From positions 620,001 to 684,000 of the forward strand of contig NTJI01000001.1 in the NCBI GenBank assembly GCA_002307375.1: a stretch of DNA of 64,000 nucleotides. Reading direction: 5' to 3'. Every line of letters begins with the position of its first letter. The stretch's first letter is position 1. This DNA is from Lysobacteraceae bacterium NML93-0399. Lineage in GTDB: Bacteria > Pseudomonadota > Gammaproteobacteria > Xanthomonadales > Xanthomonadaceae. Both the position numbers and the translations under genes were made by a program. Shown here one piece after another: positions 26,418 through 36,021 of this stretch. The notes beneath the pieces were generated by a model, which saw only the letters and a list, made by a program, of their open reading frames with translations, was not told where the DNA came from and did no database searches.

Positions 26418-27431
26418 ATGCCCATGGACCGGACCCGCCTGCTGGCACCGCTGCTGCTGCTGTTCCCGCTTGCCCTGCAGGCCGCCGGCCCGATCGATGC
26501 CGATGGGCTTTGCGCGCCGTGGCGGGAGATTGCCGTACCGGCTACCGATGCCGGCACGCCCTTGCCCGGCTGCGACACGATGACGCTCTATTACGGCGCC
26601 GATGGCAAAGGCGGCGATCCAGAAGCCGCGCGCCACTGCGCCTACGCCGACCGCGCCGCCGGCGACGGCAAGGTGTTCGGCGGGAGCGCCGTGCTGATGA
26701 TGCTCTACGCCAACGGCGAGGGCGTCGCGCGCGACCTGCGGCTGGCACGCCGGTTCGCCTGCGAGTACGGCGGCGCGCCGGCCGAAGTCAGTGCCCGTCT
26801 CGCACATCTGCAGCGCGTCGAGGACGATGCGGCGTCGAAGCGCTTCGACGTCTGTGACGACATCACCAGCGGCTATATGGCCGGCTTCTGTGTCGGACGT
26901 GCGGCGAGCTTCGCCCACGTCGCCCGCGAGCGCGAGTGGCAGGCGCTGCAGTCGGACTGGACGCCCGCGCAGAAAGCCGCCTGGCACAGCGTCCGGCAGG
27001 CCGCCGATGCCTACTTCGAATACGCCGGCAGCGCCGAGATCGACCTGACCGGCACGGCCCGAGCCGCTTTCTCGGTCGATGCCCGGCAGCTGCTGGAGGT
27101 CCAGTTGCTGGACGATGTCCAGGCTTTCGAACGCGGCAGATTGCCTGGACACACCGCGGCCGACTTCGCACGTGCGGACCGGGAACTCAACCTGGTCTAT
27201 GGCCGCGTGCGGTCTGAACTGCGTGCAGGCGCGACGGCGCCCGAGTACAGCCTGTTCGGCACCATCACCGCCGATGGCGTGCGCGACACGCAACGGGCCT
27301 GGCTGCGCTATCGCGACGCCTGGGTGGCATTTGCCGCGACACGCTGGCCCGACACACCGGCCGATACGTGGCGGGCCTGGCTGACAGAATCGCGCACGCA
27401 GATGCTCGCGAGCATCGTCGACAGCCCCTGA
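26418..27431 (+). CDS. Exported Sel1-like / LprI-type (DUF1311) protein
   Basis: A 337-residue protein with a signal peptide ending LQAA (about residue 23). Its middle resembles Sel1-type repeats (YYGADGKGGDPEAARHCAYAD, MLYANGEGVARDLRLARRFACEYGG). Its C-terminal third is LprI/DUF1311-like (ADRELNLVYGRVRSEL..., DTQRAWLRYRDAWVAFAATRW). Eight or so Cys suggest periplasmic disulfides. LprI-type proteins include lysozyme inhibitors, but that activity is not implied here. The gene sits in reverse orientation between queA and tgt, which are usually adjacent. Confidence 0.8.
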   Translation: MPMDRTRLLAPLLLLFPLALQAAGPIDADGLCAPWREIAVPATDAGTPLPGCDTMTLYYGADGKGGDPEAARHCAYADRAAGDGKVFGGSAVLMMLYANGEGVARDLRLARRFACEYGGAPAEVSARLAHLQRVEDDAASKRFDVCDDITSGYMAGFCVGRAASFAHVAREREWQALQSDWTPAQKAAWHSVRQAADAYFEYAGSAEIDLTGTARAAFSVDARQLLEVQLLDDVQAFERGRLPGHTAADFARADRELNLVYGRVRSELRAGATAPEYSLFGTITADGVRDTQRAWLRYRDAWVAFAATRWPDTPADTWRAWLTESRTQMLASIVDSP

Positions 27432-27455
27432 TAGCGGGCAGCGCGAACTGCGGGC

Positions 27456-28508
27456 TCAGGTCGCCGACCCGCCCGGTGCGTCCGTCCGCCCCCACAGCAA
27501 CATCGCATCGCCGTAGGAGAAGAACCGGTAGCGCTCGGTCACCGCACGGTCGTACGCGGCGAGGATGCGCTCGCGTCCGGCGAAGGCCGACACCAGCATC
27601 AGCAGGGTCGACTCGGGCAGATGGAAGTTGGTCACCATCGCGTCGACGCTGCGGATGCGATAGCCGGGAAAGATGAAGATCCGCGTCTCGCCGGCGAAGG
27701 GATGCAGCTCGCCGTCGACACTCGCGCTTTCCAGCGCGCGCACGACCGTGGTGCCCACGGCGATCACGCGACCGCCCGCCTCTCGTGTGCGGCGGATCTG
27801 CGCGACCAGTTCGGCGCCCACGTTGAGCCACTCGCTGTGCATGCGGTGCTCGCGGATGTCGTCCACGCGCATCGGCTGGAACGTGCCGGCGCCGACATGC
27901 AGCGTGACGTGACCGAACGCGACGCCCCGCGCGCGCAGCCGTTCGAGCAACGCATCGTCGAAATGCAGGCCGGCCGTCGGCGCGGCGACCGCGCCGACCT
28001 CGCGGGCGAACACGGTCTGGTAGCGTTCGGCGTCGTCCTGGCCGGGCTCGCGGCGGATGTAGGGCGGCAGCGGCATGCGACCGGCCCTGAGCAACCAGGA
28101 TTCGAGCGTGTCGTCCACGTCGAAACGCAGGTGGTAGAAGCCTTCGTCGCGTGCCAGCACCTCGGCACTGCCGCCGGCGTCGAGCTGGATCCGACCACCG
28201 GGTTTGGGCGACTTGCTGGCGCCGATCTGCGCGCGGGCCTCGTCGCCGGGCAACAGGCGTTCGATGAGAATCTCGACCCGCCCGCCACTGTCCTTCTGCC
28301 CGAACAGACGCGCCGGAATCACCCGGGTGTCGTTGAAGATCAGCAGATCACCCGGCTGCAACAGATCCGGCAGATCACGCACGTGGCGATCATCGAAATC
28401 GCCCGCGTCCGGCGGCACCACCAGCATGCGGCTGGCCGAGCGCTCGGCCAGCGGCGCCTGGGCGATGAGGACTTCGGGCAGGTCGAAATGGAAGTCGGAC
28501 TTCTTCAA
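27456..28508 (-). CDS. queA: S-adenosylmethionine:tRNA ribosyltransferase-isomerase QueA
   Basis: Transfers and rearranges the ribose of SAM onto preQ1 in tRNA to give epoxyqueuosine. The best start is TTG at 28508 (then [16 protein letters not shown]...), which gives 350 residues, the usual length, and matches the common family start MKKSDF. No ATG fits nearby and the ribosome binding site is weak. Motifs: [52 protein letters not shown] and [19 protein letters not shown]. Confidence 0.94.
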   Translation of the reverse strand: MKKSDFHFDLPEVLIAQAPLAERSASRMLVVPPDAGDFDDRHVRDLPDLLQPGDLLIFNDTRVIPARLFGQKDSGGRVEILIERLLPGDEARAQIGASKSPKPGGRIQLDAGGSAEVLARDEGFYHLRFDVDDTLESWLLRAGRMPLPPYIRREPGQDDAERYQTVFAREVGAVAAPTAGLHFDDALLERLRARGVAFGHVTLHVGAGTFQPMRVDDIREHRMHSEWLNVGAELVAQIRRTREAGGRVIAVGTTVVRALESASVDGELHPFAGETRIFIFPGYRIRSVDAMVTNFHLPESTLLMLVSAFAGRERILAAYDRAVTERYRFFSYGDAMLLWGRTDAPGGSAT

Positions 28509-28584
28509 GGGATATGACGCATCGAACGGGCCGACATTGTAATGAAGCGCTGCACGGGACTCGGCAACTGTCCCGCTTCCAAAC

Positions 28585-28611
28585 GAAAAAGCCCGCTTGC
28601 GCGGGCTTTTC
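28585..28611 (-). terminator. Terminator in the transketolase/queA gap
   Basis: AAAAAGCCCGC/GCGGGCTTTT stem with a TTGC loop between the transketolase stop and the queA start. On the minus strand it ends the transketolase transcript (T run after the stem) before queA. Confidence 0.8.
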
Positions 28612-28632
28612 CGTATCGGGTAACGCCGGCGA

Positions 28633-30621
28633 TCAGAGCGCCTTCGCCGCCTCGACCACCTTGTCGACGGTGATGCCGAAATGCTTGAACAGCTGATCGG
28701 CCGGCGCCGAGGCACCGAAGCTGTCGATGCCGATCACCGCGCCGTCCAGACCCACGTAGGCACGCCAGAAACCGGTCACGCCGGCCTCGATCGCGACGCG
28801 CTTGCGCACGGCCTTGGGCAGCACGGATTCGCGGTACGCGGCGTCCTGGTGGTCGAACACGTCGGTCGACGGCATCGACACCACGCGCACCGTATCGCCG
28901 AGCTGCGCAGCGGCGTCCATCGCCAGGCCCACTTCCGAACCGGTGGCGATCAGGATGATCTCCGGCGTGCCGGCCGAATCCTTCAGCACGTAGCCGCCGC
29001 GGGCGATGTCGGCGACCTGTGCGGCATCACGCGTCTGATGCGGCAGGTTCTGGCGCGAGAACACCAGGCAGCTCGGCCCGTCCTGGCGGACGATCGCCGA
29101 CTTCCACGCCACCGCCGACTCGACCGCGTCGCACGGGCGCCACACGTCGTTGTTCGGGATGTAGCGCAGGCTCGCCAGATGCTCGACCGGCTGATGGGTC
29201 GGGCCGTCTTCGCCCAAGCCGATCGAGTCGTGCGTGTACACGTGGATCGCGTGCGCCGGAATCAGCGCGCTCATACGCACCGCGTTGCGCGCGTAGTCGC
29301 TGAAGACCAGGAACGTGGCGTCGAACGGAATGAAGCCGCCGTGCAGCGCCAGACCATTGGCGATCGCGCTCATGCCGAACTCGCGCACGCCGTAATAGAC
29401 GTAGTTCGCGTTGGCATCGGTGCCGGCGGCGGAGGTGCTGCCCTTCCACGTGGTCAGATTGGAGTGCGCGAGATCGGCCGAACCGCCGATCAGTTCGGGC
29501 AGCAGCGGCGCGAAGGTCTCGATCGACATCTGCGAGGCCTTGCGCGAGGCGATGGTCGGGCCGTCGGCCTGCAGCTTGGCGATGAAGGCATCGGCGTCGG
29601 CTTCGAAGTTCGCCGGCAGATCCCCATTCGAACGACGCAGGAACTCGGCGGCCAGTTCGGCGTGCTGGGCCTGGTAGCCGGCGAACAGCGCGTCCCACTC
29701 GGCCTCGCGCTTCTGGCCCGCCTCGATGGCATGCCAGGCATCGCGGATCGGCTGCGGCACCTCGAACGCGGCGTGCGTCCAGCCGAGCGCGGCGCGCGTG
29801 GCATCGGACTCGTCCTTGCCCAGCGGCGCGCCGTGCGAGGATTCCTTGCCGGCGCGGTTCGGTGAGCCGAAGCCGATCGTGGTGCGGCAGCAGACCAGCA
29901 CCGGCTTGCTCGCATCGCCCTTGGCGTCGGCAATGGCGGCGGCGATCGCGTCGGCGTCGTGGCCGTCGACGCCGCGGATCACGCGCCAGCCGTAGGCCTC
30001 GAAGCGCGCCGGCGTGTCGTCGGTGAACCAGCCCTCGGTGTTGCCATCGATCGAGATGCGGTTGTCGTCCCAGAACGCGACCAGCTTGCCCAGGCCCAGC
30101 GTGCCCGCGAGCGAGGCGGCCTCGTGCGAGACGCCTTCCATCAGGCAGCCGTCGCCCATGAACACCCAGGTGCGATGGTCGACGATGTCGAAACCGTCAC
30201 GATTGAAGCGCTGCGCCAGCAGCTTCTCGGCGAGCGCGAAGCCCACCGCATTGGCCAGACCCTGACCGAGCGGACCGGTCGTGGTCTCGACACCCGGGGT
30301 TTCATGACGCTCCGGGTGACCGGCGGTGCGGCTGTGCAGCTGGCGGAAGTTCTTGAGTTCCTCGATCGGCAGGTCGTAACCGGCCAGATGCAGCAGCGCG
30401 TACTGCAGCATCGAACCATGGCCGTTCGACAGCACGAAACGGTCGCGGTTGAGCCACTGCGGATTGGCCGGGTTATGGCTGAGGTGGTCGTTCCACAGCA
30501 CTTCGGCGATATCGGCCATGCCCATCGGCATGCCGGGATGGCCGGACTTGGCGGCATCGACGGCGTCGATGGCGAGGAAGCGGATGGCGTTGGCGAGTTC
30601 GCGGCGGGTCGGCGTGGTCAT
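28633..30621 (-). CDS. tkt: Transketolase
   Basis: A thiamine-diphosphate enzyme of the pentose phosphate pathway that moves two-carbon ketol units between sugar phosphates. The start ATG at 30621 ([21 protein letters not shown]) gives 662 residues, the family norm. Motifs: [36 protein letters not shown], cofactor-binding [18 protein letters not shown]...DDNRISIDG, and in the second half [35 protein letters not shown]. It is a single gene ending before a strong hairpin. Confidence 0.96.
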   Translation of the reverse strand: MTTPTRRELANAIRFLAIDAVDAAKSGHPGMPMGMADIAEVLWNDHLSHNPANPQWLNRDRFVLSNGHGSMLQYALLHLAGYDLPIEELKNFRQLHSRTAGHPERHETPGVETTTGPLGQGLANAVGFALAEKLLAQRFNRDGFDIVDHRTWVFMGDGCLMEGVSHEAASLAGTLGLGKLVAFWDDNRISIDGNTEGWFTDDTPARFEAYGWRVIRGVDGHDADAIAAAIADAKGDASKPVLVCCRTTIGFGSPNRAGKESSHGAPLGKDESDATRAALGWTHAAFEVPQPIRDAWHAIEAGQKREAEWDALFAGYQAQHAELAAEFLRRSNGDLPANFEADADAFIAKLQADGPTIASRKASQMSIETFAPLLPELIGGSADLAHSNLTTWKGSTSAAGTDANANYVYYGVREFGMSAIANGLALHGGFIPFDATFLVFSDYARNAVRMSALIPAHAIHVYTHDSIGLGEDGPTHQPVEHLASLRYIPNNDVWRPCDAVESAVAWKSAIVRQDGPSCLVFSRQNLPHQTRDAAQVADIARGGYVLKDSAGTPEIILIATGSEVGLAMDAAAQLGDTVRVVSMPSTDVFDHQDAAYRESVLPKAVRKRVAIEAGVTGFWRAYVGLDGAVIGIDSFGASAPADQLFKHFGITVDKVVEAAKAL

Positions 30622-30700
30622 GGGTCTCGGGAACGGGCGGCGGCGGGCGGAGCCGCCTATTGTCCCACGAGCGCCGCGGCGCTGCCGGGGCCGACGATCC

Positions 30701-30766
30701 GTAGGAGCGCGCTTGCGTGCGACTGGCCGTCCTGTGAGAGCCAATCGCGCGCAAGCGCGCTCCTAC
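30701..30766. repeat. REP-like palindrome, GTAGGAGCGCGC family (copy 2)
   Basis: GTAGGAGCGCGCTTGCGTGCG pairs with CGCGCGCAAGCGCGCTCCTAC across about 25 bp. It lies between the transketolase start and the symporter stop. Confidence 0.8.
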
Positions 30767-30773
30767 ACGAAGC

Positions 30774-32093
30774 TCAGACGGTCCGCGGCATCTCGTCCAC
30801 CGGCGCCGCATCGCCCTCGTGGCCGCCCTCGCTGCGGCCGATAACCACCGAACCGGCCATGTCGCCACCGATGTTGACCACCGTCCGGCACATGTCGAGC
30901 AGACGGTCGACGCCCAGGATCAGGCCGATGCCCTCGGGCGGAATGCCGAACATGGCCAGGATCATCGCGATCACCGGCAGCGAGCCACCCGGCACGCCGG
31001 CAGCACCAATCCCGCCCAGGATGCACAGCATCAGGATGAGCACCTGCTGCCCCATACCCAGTTCGACGCCGAAGAACTGCGCCAGAAACAGCACAGTGAT
31101 GCCTTCGAACAGCGCCGTGCCGTTCATGTTGGCCGTGGCGCCGAGCGTACACACGAAGCGCGCGACGCGACGCGGCACGCCCAGGTTCTCTTCGGTCACC
31201 TTCAGGGTCGTTGGCAGCGTGGCGCTGGACGACGACGTGGAGAACGCCGTCAGCAACGCCGGCTGGGCACCGCGGAAGAACGTCTTCGGGCTCATGCGCC
31301 CGAAAATCCACAGCAGGATCGGGATGACGATGAAGAAGTGGACGCCGAGTGCGACGATCACCGTGCCCACGAACCGCGCCAGCTGCACCAGCACGTCCAC
31401 ACCCAGCCGCGCGGTGATCGAGAACAGCAGCGCGGTCACCGCATACGGCGCCAGCGCGATGACCCAGCCGATCAGCTTCAGGCAGATGTCGTACACGCCC
31501 TGCACCGCGTCGACGAAACTGCGCGTGCCGGGCGTGCGCAGCGCCGTAGCGGCGATGCCGAACATCAGCGCGAAGAACATCACCGCGATCAGGTCGCCTT
31601 CCGTCGCCGCCTGGATGGGGTTGCGCGGCACGATGTTGAGCAGGATCTGGATGCCCGACACGCCCTCGCGCGCACCGGCGATTTCGGTCGCCCGCTCCGA
31701 GGACTGGCTCAGCAACGTCTCCGCGACCAGGGGGTCGATCCCCTGCCCCGGCTGGAACACGTTCACCGCGACCAAGCCGATGGTCACGGCCATGGTCGTG
31801 ACCGCGACGATCCATACCAGGGTCTTGACCCCGATACGACCAAGCGAGGCGGGGTCGCCGATCTCCACCACCCCGAGCACCAGCGCCGAGAACACCAGCG
31901 GGATCACCAGCATGAACAACAGGCGCAGGAACAGCTGGCCGACTGGATCGGTGACGTAGGTGATCAGCCCGTCGAGCCACGGCGCATCGGCGACCATGAA
32001 ATTGGCCGCCAGCCCGGCCAGGGTGCCCACGACGAACCCGATCAACATCTTGGTGTGCAGCGGCATGCCGCGCGTCTCGGAGGTCGGGGTCAT
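30774..32093 (-). CDS. Dicarboxylate/amino acid:cation symporter (DAACS family)
   Basis: A 439-residue inner-membrane symporter of the GltP/DctA family with eight helices and two re-entrant hairpins. Diagnostic motifs: the serine-rich SSSSATLP in HP1, NMNGTALFEG in helix 7, AAGVPGGSLP in HP2, and DRLLDMCRTVVNIGGD in helix 8. The DRLLDMCRT sequence resembles glutamate/aspartate carriers, but the substrate cannot be fixed from sequence. It is monocistronic and divergent from recQ. Confidence 0.9.
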   Translation of the reverse strand: MTPTSETRGMPLHTKMLIGFVVGTLAGLAANFMVADAPWLDGLITYVTDPVGQLFLRLLFMLVIPLVFSALVLGVVEIGDPASLGRIGVKTLVWIVAVTTMAVTIGLVAVNVFQPGQGIDPLVAETLLSQSSERATEIAGAREGVSGIQILLNIVPRNPIQAATEGDLIAVMFFALMFGIAATALRTPGTRSFVDAVQGVYDICLKLIGWVIALAPYAVTALLFSITARLGVDVLVQLARFVGTVIVALGVHFFIVIPILLWIFGRMSPKTFFRGAQPALLTAFSTSSSSATLPTTLKVTEENLGVPRRVARFVCTLGATANMNGTALFEGITVLFLAQFFGVELGMGQQVLILMLCILGGIGAAGVPGGSLPVIAMILAMFGIPPEGIGLILGVDRLLDMCRTVVNIGGDMAGSVVIGRSEGGHEGDAAPVDEMPRTV

Positions 32094-32191
32094 CGGCGCG
32101 TCCTGGAAGGAAGCCGGCAGCTTAGCAAAGCCTCAACGCCCGAGAACGCAGCGGCCGTGCCCCGTGCGGGCCGCCCCGGTATCCTGTGCGG

Positions 32192-34036
32192 ATGTCTTCG
32201 TCCTCCCCTGCCGGCGCCGCCGGCGACGCGCTTGGCGTGTTGCAGCGCGTGTTCGGCCATGCCGCGTTCCGCGGCGAGCAGGCCGCGATCGTCGAGCACG
32301 TGGCCGCCGGCTTTGATGCCTTGGTGCTGATGCCCACCGGCGGCGGCAAATCGATGTGCTACCAGGTGCCCGCGCTGCTGCGCGACGGCGTGGCGATCGT
32401 GGTCTCGCCGCTGATCGCGCTGATGCAGGACCAGGTGGACGCGCTGCTGCAGTCCGGCGTGCGCGCCGCCTATCTCAATTCCACGCTCGACGGCGAGACC
32501 GCGCAGCGGGTGGAGCGCGAACTGCTGGCCGGCGAACTCGATCTGCTCTATGTGGCCCCCGAGCGCCTGCTGACCCCGCGCTTCCTGTCGCTGCTCGACC
32601 GCGCGCCGCTGGCGCTGTTCGCGATCGACGAGGCGCACTGCGTCTCGCAATGGGGCCACGATTTCCGCCGCGAGTATCGCGAGCTGACGATCCTGCACGA
32701 GCGCTGGCCCCACGTGCCGCGCATCGCGCTCACCGCGACCGCCGACCCGCCGACCCAGCGCGAGATCGCCGAACGCCTGCAGCTGGAAGAGGCGCGACGC
32801 TTCGTCAGCTCGTTCGATCGCCCGAACATCCGCTACACGGTGGTGCAGAAGGAGAACGCCAAGCGTCAGCTGCTCGACTTCGTGCAGGCGCACCGCGGCG
32901 AAGCGGGCATCGTCTACTGCCTGTCGCGGCGCAAGGTGGAGGAGACCGCCGAATACCTCGCCGGCCACGGCATCGACGCGATTCCGTATCACGCGGGCAT
33001 GGACGTCGAACTGCGCGCCGCCAACCAGCGACGTTTTCTGCGTAGCGATGGCGTGGTCGTGGTCGCGACGATCGCGTTCGGCATGGGCATCGACAAGCCC
33101 GACGTGCGCTTCGTCGCGCATACCGACCTGCCCAAATCCATCGAGGGCTATTACCAGGAAACCGGACGCGGCGGTCGCGATGGCGAACCGGCCGATGCGT
33201 GGATGTGCTACGGCCTCCGGGATCTGGTGCTGCTGCGGCAGATGATCGAGCAGAGCGAATCGGGCGAGGAGCGCAAGCGGCTCGAACACCGCAAGCTCGA
33301 CGCGCTGGTCGGCTACTGCGAAACCATGCGCTGCCGCCGCCAGGTGCTGCTGTCGAACTTCGGCGAGGACTACGCGGCCAAGGGCGTGGGCCAGCCTTGC
33401 GGCAATTGCGACAACTGCCTCGATCCGCCCGATGCCTGGGATGCAACCGTCGCCGCGCAGAAGGCATTGAGCTGCGTCTACCGCAGCGGCCAGCGCTTCG
33501 GCGCCGCGCACGTCATCGACATCCTGCGCGGCAGCGACAGCGAACGCATCCGCCAGTTCGGCCACGACCAGCTCAGCACCTACGGCGTCGGCACCGACAT
33601 CGACGCGCGCGTGTGGAAGAGCGTATTGCGCCAACTGGTCGCCCAAGGCCTGCTCGACGTCGACGCCGAAGGCTACGGCGGCCTGCGCCTGACCGAGGCC
33701 AGCCGCGCCGTGCTCAAAGGCGAAGCACAGGTGATGCTGCGCAAGCCGACGAATACCAAGGAACGCGCACGCACCACACGTGCCGCGACCGGCGCCGACA
33801 TCGACCTCGCGCCCGCAGACCACCCCCTCTTCGAAGCCCTGCGCGCCTTGCGCGGCCGCCTCGCCCGCGAACAGAACGTGCCCGCCTACGTGATCTTCCA
33901 CGACGCCACCCTGCGCGAGATCGCCCGCCTGCGCCCGATCAGCCACGGCCAGCTCGGCGGCATCGGCGGCGTCGGTGCGGGCAAGCTCGAGCGCTACGGA
34001 GATGCCGTGCTGGAGACGGTGCTGGACGCGGATTGA
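32192..34036 (+). CDS. recQ: ATP-dependent DNA helicase RecQ
   Basis: A 3'-5' DNA helicase for recombination and fork repair, 614 residues from the ATG at 32192 (an in-frame GTG 6 bases upstream is the alternative). Motifs: [16 protein letters not shown] (Walker A), [18 protein letters not shown] (DEAH), [28 protein letters not shown], and [10 protein letters not shown]. The RQC zinc cysteines are in [12 protein letters not shown]...CGNCDNCL, and an HRDC domain is at the end. Length matches E. coli RecQ (609). Confidence 0.96.
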   Translation: MSSSSPAGAAGDALGVLQRVFGHAAFRGEQAAIVEHVAAGFDALVLMPTGGGKSMCYQVPALLRDGVAIVVSPLIALMQDQVDALLQSGVRAAYLNSTLDGETAQRVERELLAGELDLLYVAPERLLTPRFLSLLDRAPLALFAIDEAHCVSQWGHDFRREYRELTILHERWPHVPRIALTATADPPTQREIAERLQLEEARRFVSSFDRPNIRYTVVQKENAKRQLLDFVQAHRGEAGIVYCLSRRKVEETAEYLAGHGIDAIPYHAGMDVELRAANQRRFLRSDGVVVVATIAFGMGIDKPDVRFVAHTDLPKSIEGYYQETGRGGRDGEPADAWMCYGLRDLVLLRQMIEQSESGEERKRLEHRKLDALVGYCETMRCRRQVLLSNFGEDYAAKGVGQPCGNCDNCLDPPDAWDATVAAQKALSCVYRSGQRFGAAHVIDILRGSDSERIRQFGHDQLSTYGVGTDIDARVWKSVLRQLVAQGLLDVDAEGYGGLRLTEASRAVLKGEAQVMLRKPTNTKERARTTRAATGADIDLAPADHPLFEALRALRGRLAREQNVPAYVIFHDATLREIARLRPISHGQLGGIGGVGAGKLERYGDAVLETVLDAD

Positions 34037-34081
34037 GCGGCGCCCACGAAGCGACAACGCGCCGCGAACCCGAATCGCCCC

Positions 34082-34149
34082 TGCAAGGGCGCGCTTGCGC
34101 GATCTGGCCTCACCAGACAAGCCCCGATCGCGCGCAAGCGCGCTCCTAC
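34082..34149. repeat. REP-like palindrome, GTAGGAGCGCGC family (copy 3)
   Basis: TGCAAGGGCGCGCTTGCGCGAT and ATCGCGCGC-type partner (GATCGCGCGCAAGCGCGC, ending TCCTACA) form an inverted pair just after recQ. The gap 34037-34397 otherwise holds only copy 4 and no gene. Confidence 0.75.
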
Positions 34150-34260
34150 ATCGGCCACGGCGCGAGCGTCGCGGCCACGAACCTTCAACACATCGCTCCA
34201 ACGGATGCGCGCCATGCAGGCCGTCAGCGCGCACCGGACACGGTCACGCCCCCCGCCTTT

Positions 34261-34329
34261 GTAGGAGCGCGCTTGCGCGCGATGTGGCCGTACCAGCCAA
34301 GCCCCAATCACGCGCAAGCGCCCCCCTGC
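34261..34329. repeat. REP-like palindrome, GTAGGAGCGCGC family (copy 4)
   Basis: GTAGGAGCGCGCTTGCGCGCG at the left and the degenerate partner ATCACGCGCAAGCGCCCCCC at the right, 110 bp from copy 3 and in the same orientation. Confidence 0.75.
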
Positions 34330-34397
34330 ACATCGATCGCGGCACAAGGTTCATGGCAACGCATCGGCGTGCGCTGTACGCGAGGACAATGTCGTGA

Positions 34398-34473
34398 TGG
34401 TGGGTCGTGATGGATTCGAACCATCGACCAGCGGATTAAAAGTCCGATGCTCTACCGACTGAGCTAACGACCC
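34398..34473 (-). tRNA. tRNA-Lys (anticodon TTT)
   Basis: A 76-nt tRNA with encoded CCA. The acceptor stem GGGTCGT pairs with ACGACCC. The D-arm has AGCTCAGTCGGTAGAGC, the anticodon loop CTTTTAA carries TTT, and the T-arm is GTTCGAATCC within a paired stem. The discriminator base is A. It lies downstream of queC on the same strand, at the end of the tol-pal-que cluster. Confidence 0.97.
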
Positions 34474-34553
34474 GGAAGACAGTCGCCGGCGGCGTGTGGC
34501 CGGCGCAGGGGGCGCATTCTAGCGCAATGTGCGACGCGCGTCGGCCTCTGTCG

Positions 34554-35228
34554 TCAGCTGGCCGCCAGGTAGTGCGTCGGGTCCGGAACGCCGGCGGCGG
34601 CAAAGCCGTCCGCACGCAGGCGGCAGGCGTCGCACTGGCCGCAGGCGCGGCCCTGGGCGTCGGCGCGATAGCAGGACACGGTCAGGCCGAAGTCGACGCC
34701 CAGACGCACGCCCTCGCGCACGATGTCGGCCTTGCTCATGCGTTGCAGCGGCGCATGCACGCGGATGCCGGCGCCCTCGACGCCGGCCTTGGTCGCCAGA
34801 TTGGCCAGCCGTTCGAAAGCGTCGATGAACTCCGGGCGGCAATCGGGATAGCCCGAATAGTCGACCGCGTTGACGCCGCAGAAGATGTCGGAGGCCCCCA
34901 GTACCTCGGCCCAGCCCAGCGCCAGCGACAGCATGATGGTGTTGCGCGCCGGCACGTAGGTGACCGGAATCCCTGCCCCGCCCGCGTCCGGCACGTCGAT
35001 GTCGTCGGTCAGCGCCGAGCCGCCGATGCTGCGCAGGTCGACGTCGACGGTCTTGTGCGCGCGCACGCCCATGGCGGTCGCCACGCGCATGGCCGCGTCG
35101 AGTTCGGACGTATGACGCTGTCCGTAGCGCACGCTCAACGCGTGCACGTCGAAGCCCTGCTCCTGGGCAAGGGCGATGACGGCGGCGGAGTCCATGCCTC
35201 CGGACAACAGGACGACGGCTTTTTTCAT
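34554..35228 (-). CDS. queC: 7-cyano-7-deazaguanine (preQ0) synthase QueC
   Basis: An ATP- and ammonia-dependent ligase converting carboxy-deazaguanine to preQ0. It has 224 residues from [16 protein letters not shown], where SGGMDS is the PP-loop ATP site. Zinc-binding cysteines near the end: [21 protein letters not shown]. Upstream of the ATG lies a heptamer array (35231-35263). It works directly after QueE, encoded just upstream. Confidence 0.95.
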   Translation of the reverse strand: MKKAVVLLSGGMDSAAVIALAQEQGFDVHALSVRYGQRHTSELDAAMRVATAMGVRAHKTVDVDLRSIGGSALTDDIDVPDAGGAGIPVTYVPARNTIMLSLALGWAEVLGASDIFCGVNAVDYSGYPDCRPEFIDAFERLANLATKAGVEGAGIRVHAPLQRMSKADIVREGVRLGVDFGLTVSCYRADAQGRACGQCDACRLRADGFAAAGVPDPTHYLAAS

Positions 35229-35230
35229 GG

Positions 35231-35320
35231 TTTCGTGATTGGTAATTCGTGATTCGTGATTCGTAAAAGCCGGATGTTTGCAGACCGCGATGACCCGCTT
35301 TGTCGAATCACGAATCACCC
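35231..35320. repeat. Inverted TGATTCG-type heptamer arrays between queC and queE
   Basis: 35231-35263 contains TGATTGG/TAATTCG/TGATTCG units; 35304-35320 carries the reverse complement (CGAATCACGAATCA). They flank about 40 bp. There is no strong terminator hairpin here, unlike the other two arrays. Confidence 0.75.
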
Positions 35321-35337
35321 ATGACTAACCACCGCGC

Positions 35338-36018
35338 TCACCGCCCCGGTGCGTCGTCCCACAGCAGCTTGTGCAGCTGCATCTGGAACTTCACCGGCAG
35401 TCGGTCGGCGACGATCCAGTCGGCGAGTTCGCGACCCGTGATCTCGCCCTTGCTCGGGGAGAACAGCACGTCGCAGCGGTGGTGCAGCCCCTTGCTCAGC
35501 ACGATGTCGCGCGCCCACTCGTAGTCGGCACGCGAGCAGACGACGAGCTTGATCTGGTCGTGGGCGGTGAGCAGCTCGAGATTTTCCCAACGGTTGCGAT
35601 GGGCCTCGTGGGACGCCGGGGTCTTGATGTCGAGCACGCGGCTCACGCGCGGATCGACAGCGGCGATGTCCAGGGCGCCCGAGGTCTCCAGCGACACGTG
35701 ATAGCCGGCATCGCACAAACGTCGCAGCAGGCCGATGCAGCGCTTCTGTGCAAGCGGCTCGCCGCCGGTGACGCAGACATGGCGCACGCCGTGCTTCGCG
35801 ACTTCGGCCAGGATGTCGTCGATGGTCCACCACTGTCCGCCGTGGAAGGCGTAGGCGGTGTCGCAATAGGTGCAGCGCAGCGGACAGCCCGTCAACCGCA
35901 CGAACACGGTCGGCCAGCCGGCATCGCGGGCCTCGCCCTGCAGCGACAGGAAGACTTCGGTGAGCTTGAGCCGGTCGGCCGCGGATGCGGCGACCGCATC
36001 GGGCGCGACGGAATTCAT
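35338..36018 (-). CDS. queE: 7-carboxy-7-deazaguanine synthase QueE
   Basis: A radical-SAM enzyme that contracts carboxytetrahydropterin to 7-carboxy-7-deazaguanine. The 226-residue protein has LTEVFLSLQGE near the start, the cluster motif CPLRCTYCD (Cx3Cx2C), and a CVTGGEPLAQ SAM-binding motif. It starts 3 bp after the cpoB stop, so it is part of the tol-pal transcript or closely coupled to it. Confidence 0.95.
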   Translation of the reverse strand: MNSVAPDAVAASAADRLKLTEVFLSLQGEARDAGWPTVFVRLTGCPLRCTYCDTAYAFHGGQWWTIDDILAEVAKHGVRHVCVTGGEPLAQKRCIGLLRRLCDAGYHVSLETSGALDIAAVDPRVSRVLDIKTPASHEAHRNRWENLELLTAHDQIKLVVCSRADYEWARDIVLSKGLHHRCDVLFSPSKGEITGRELADWIVADRLPVKFQMQLHKLLWDDAPGR

Positions 36019-36021
36019 GAC

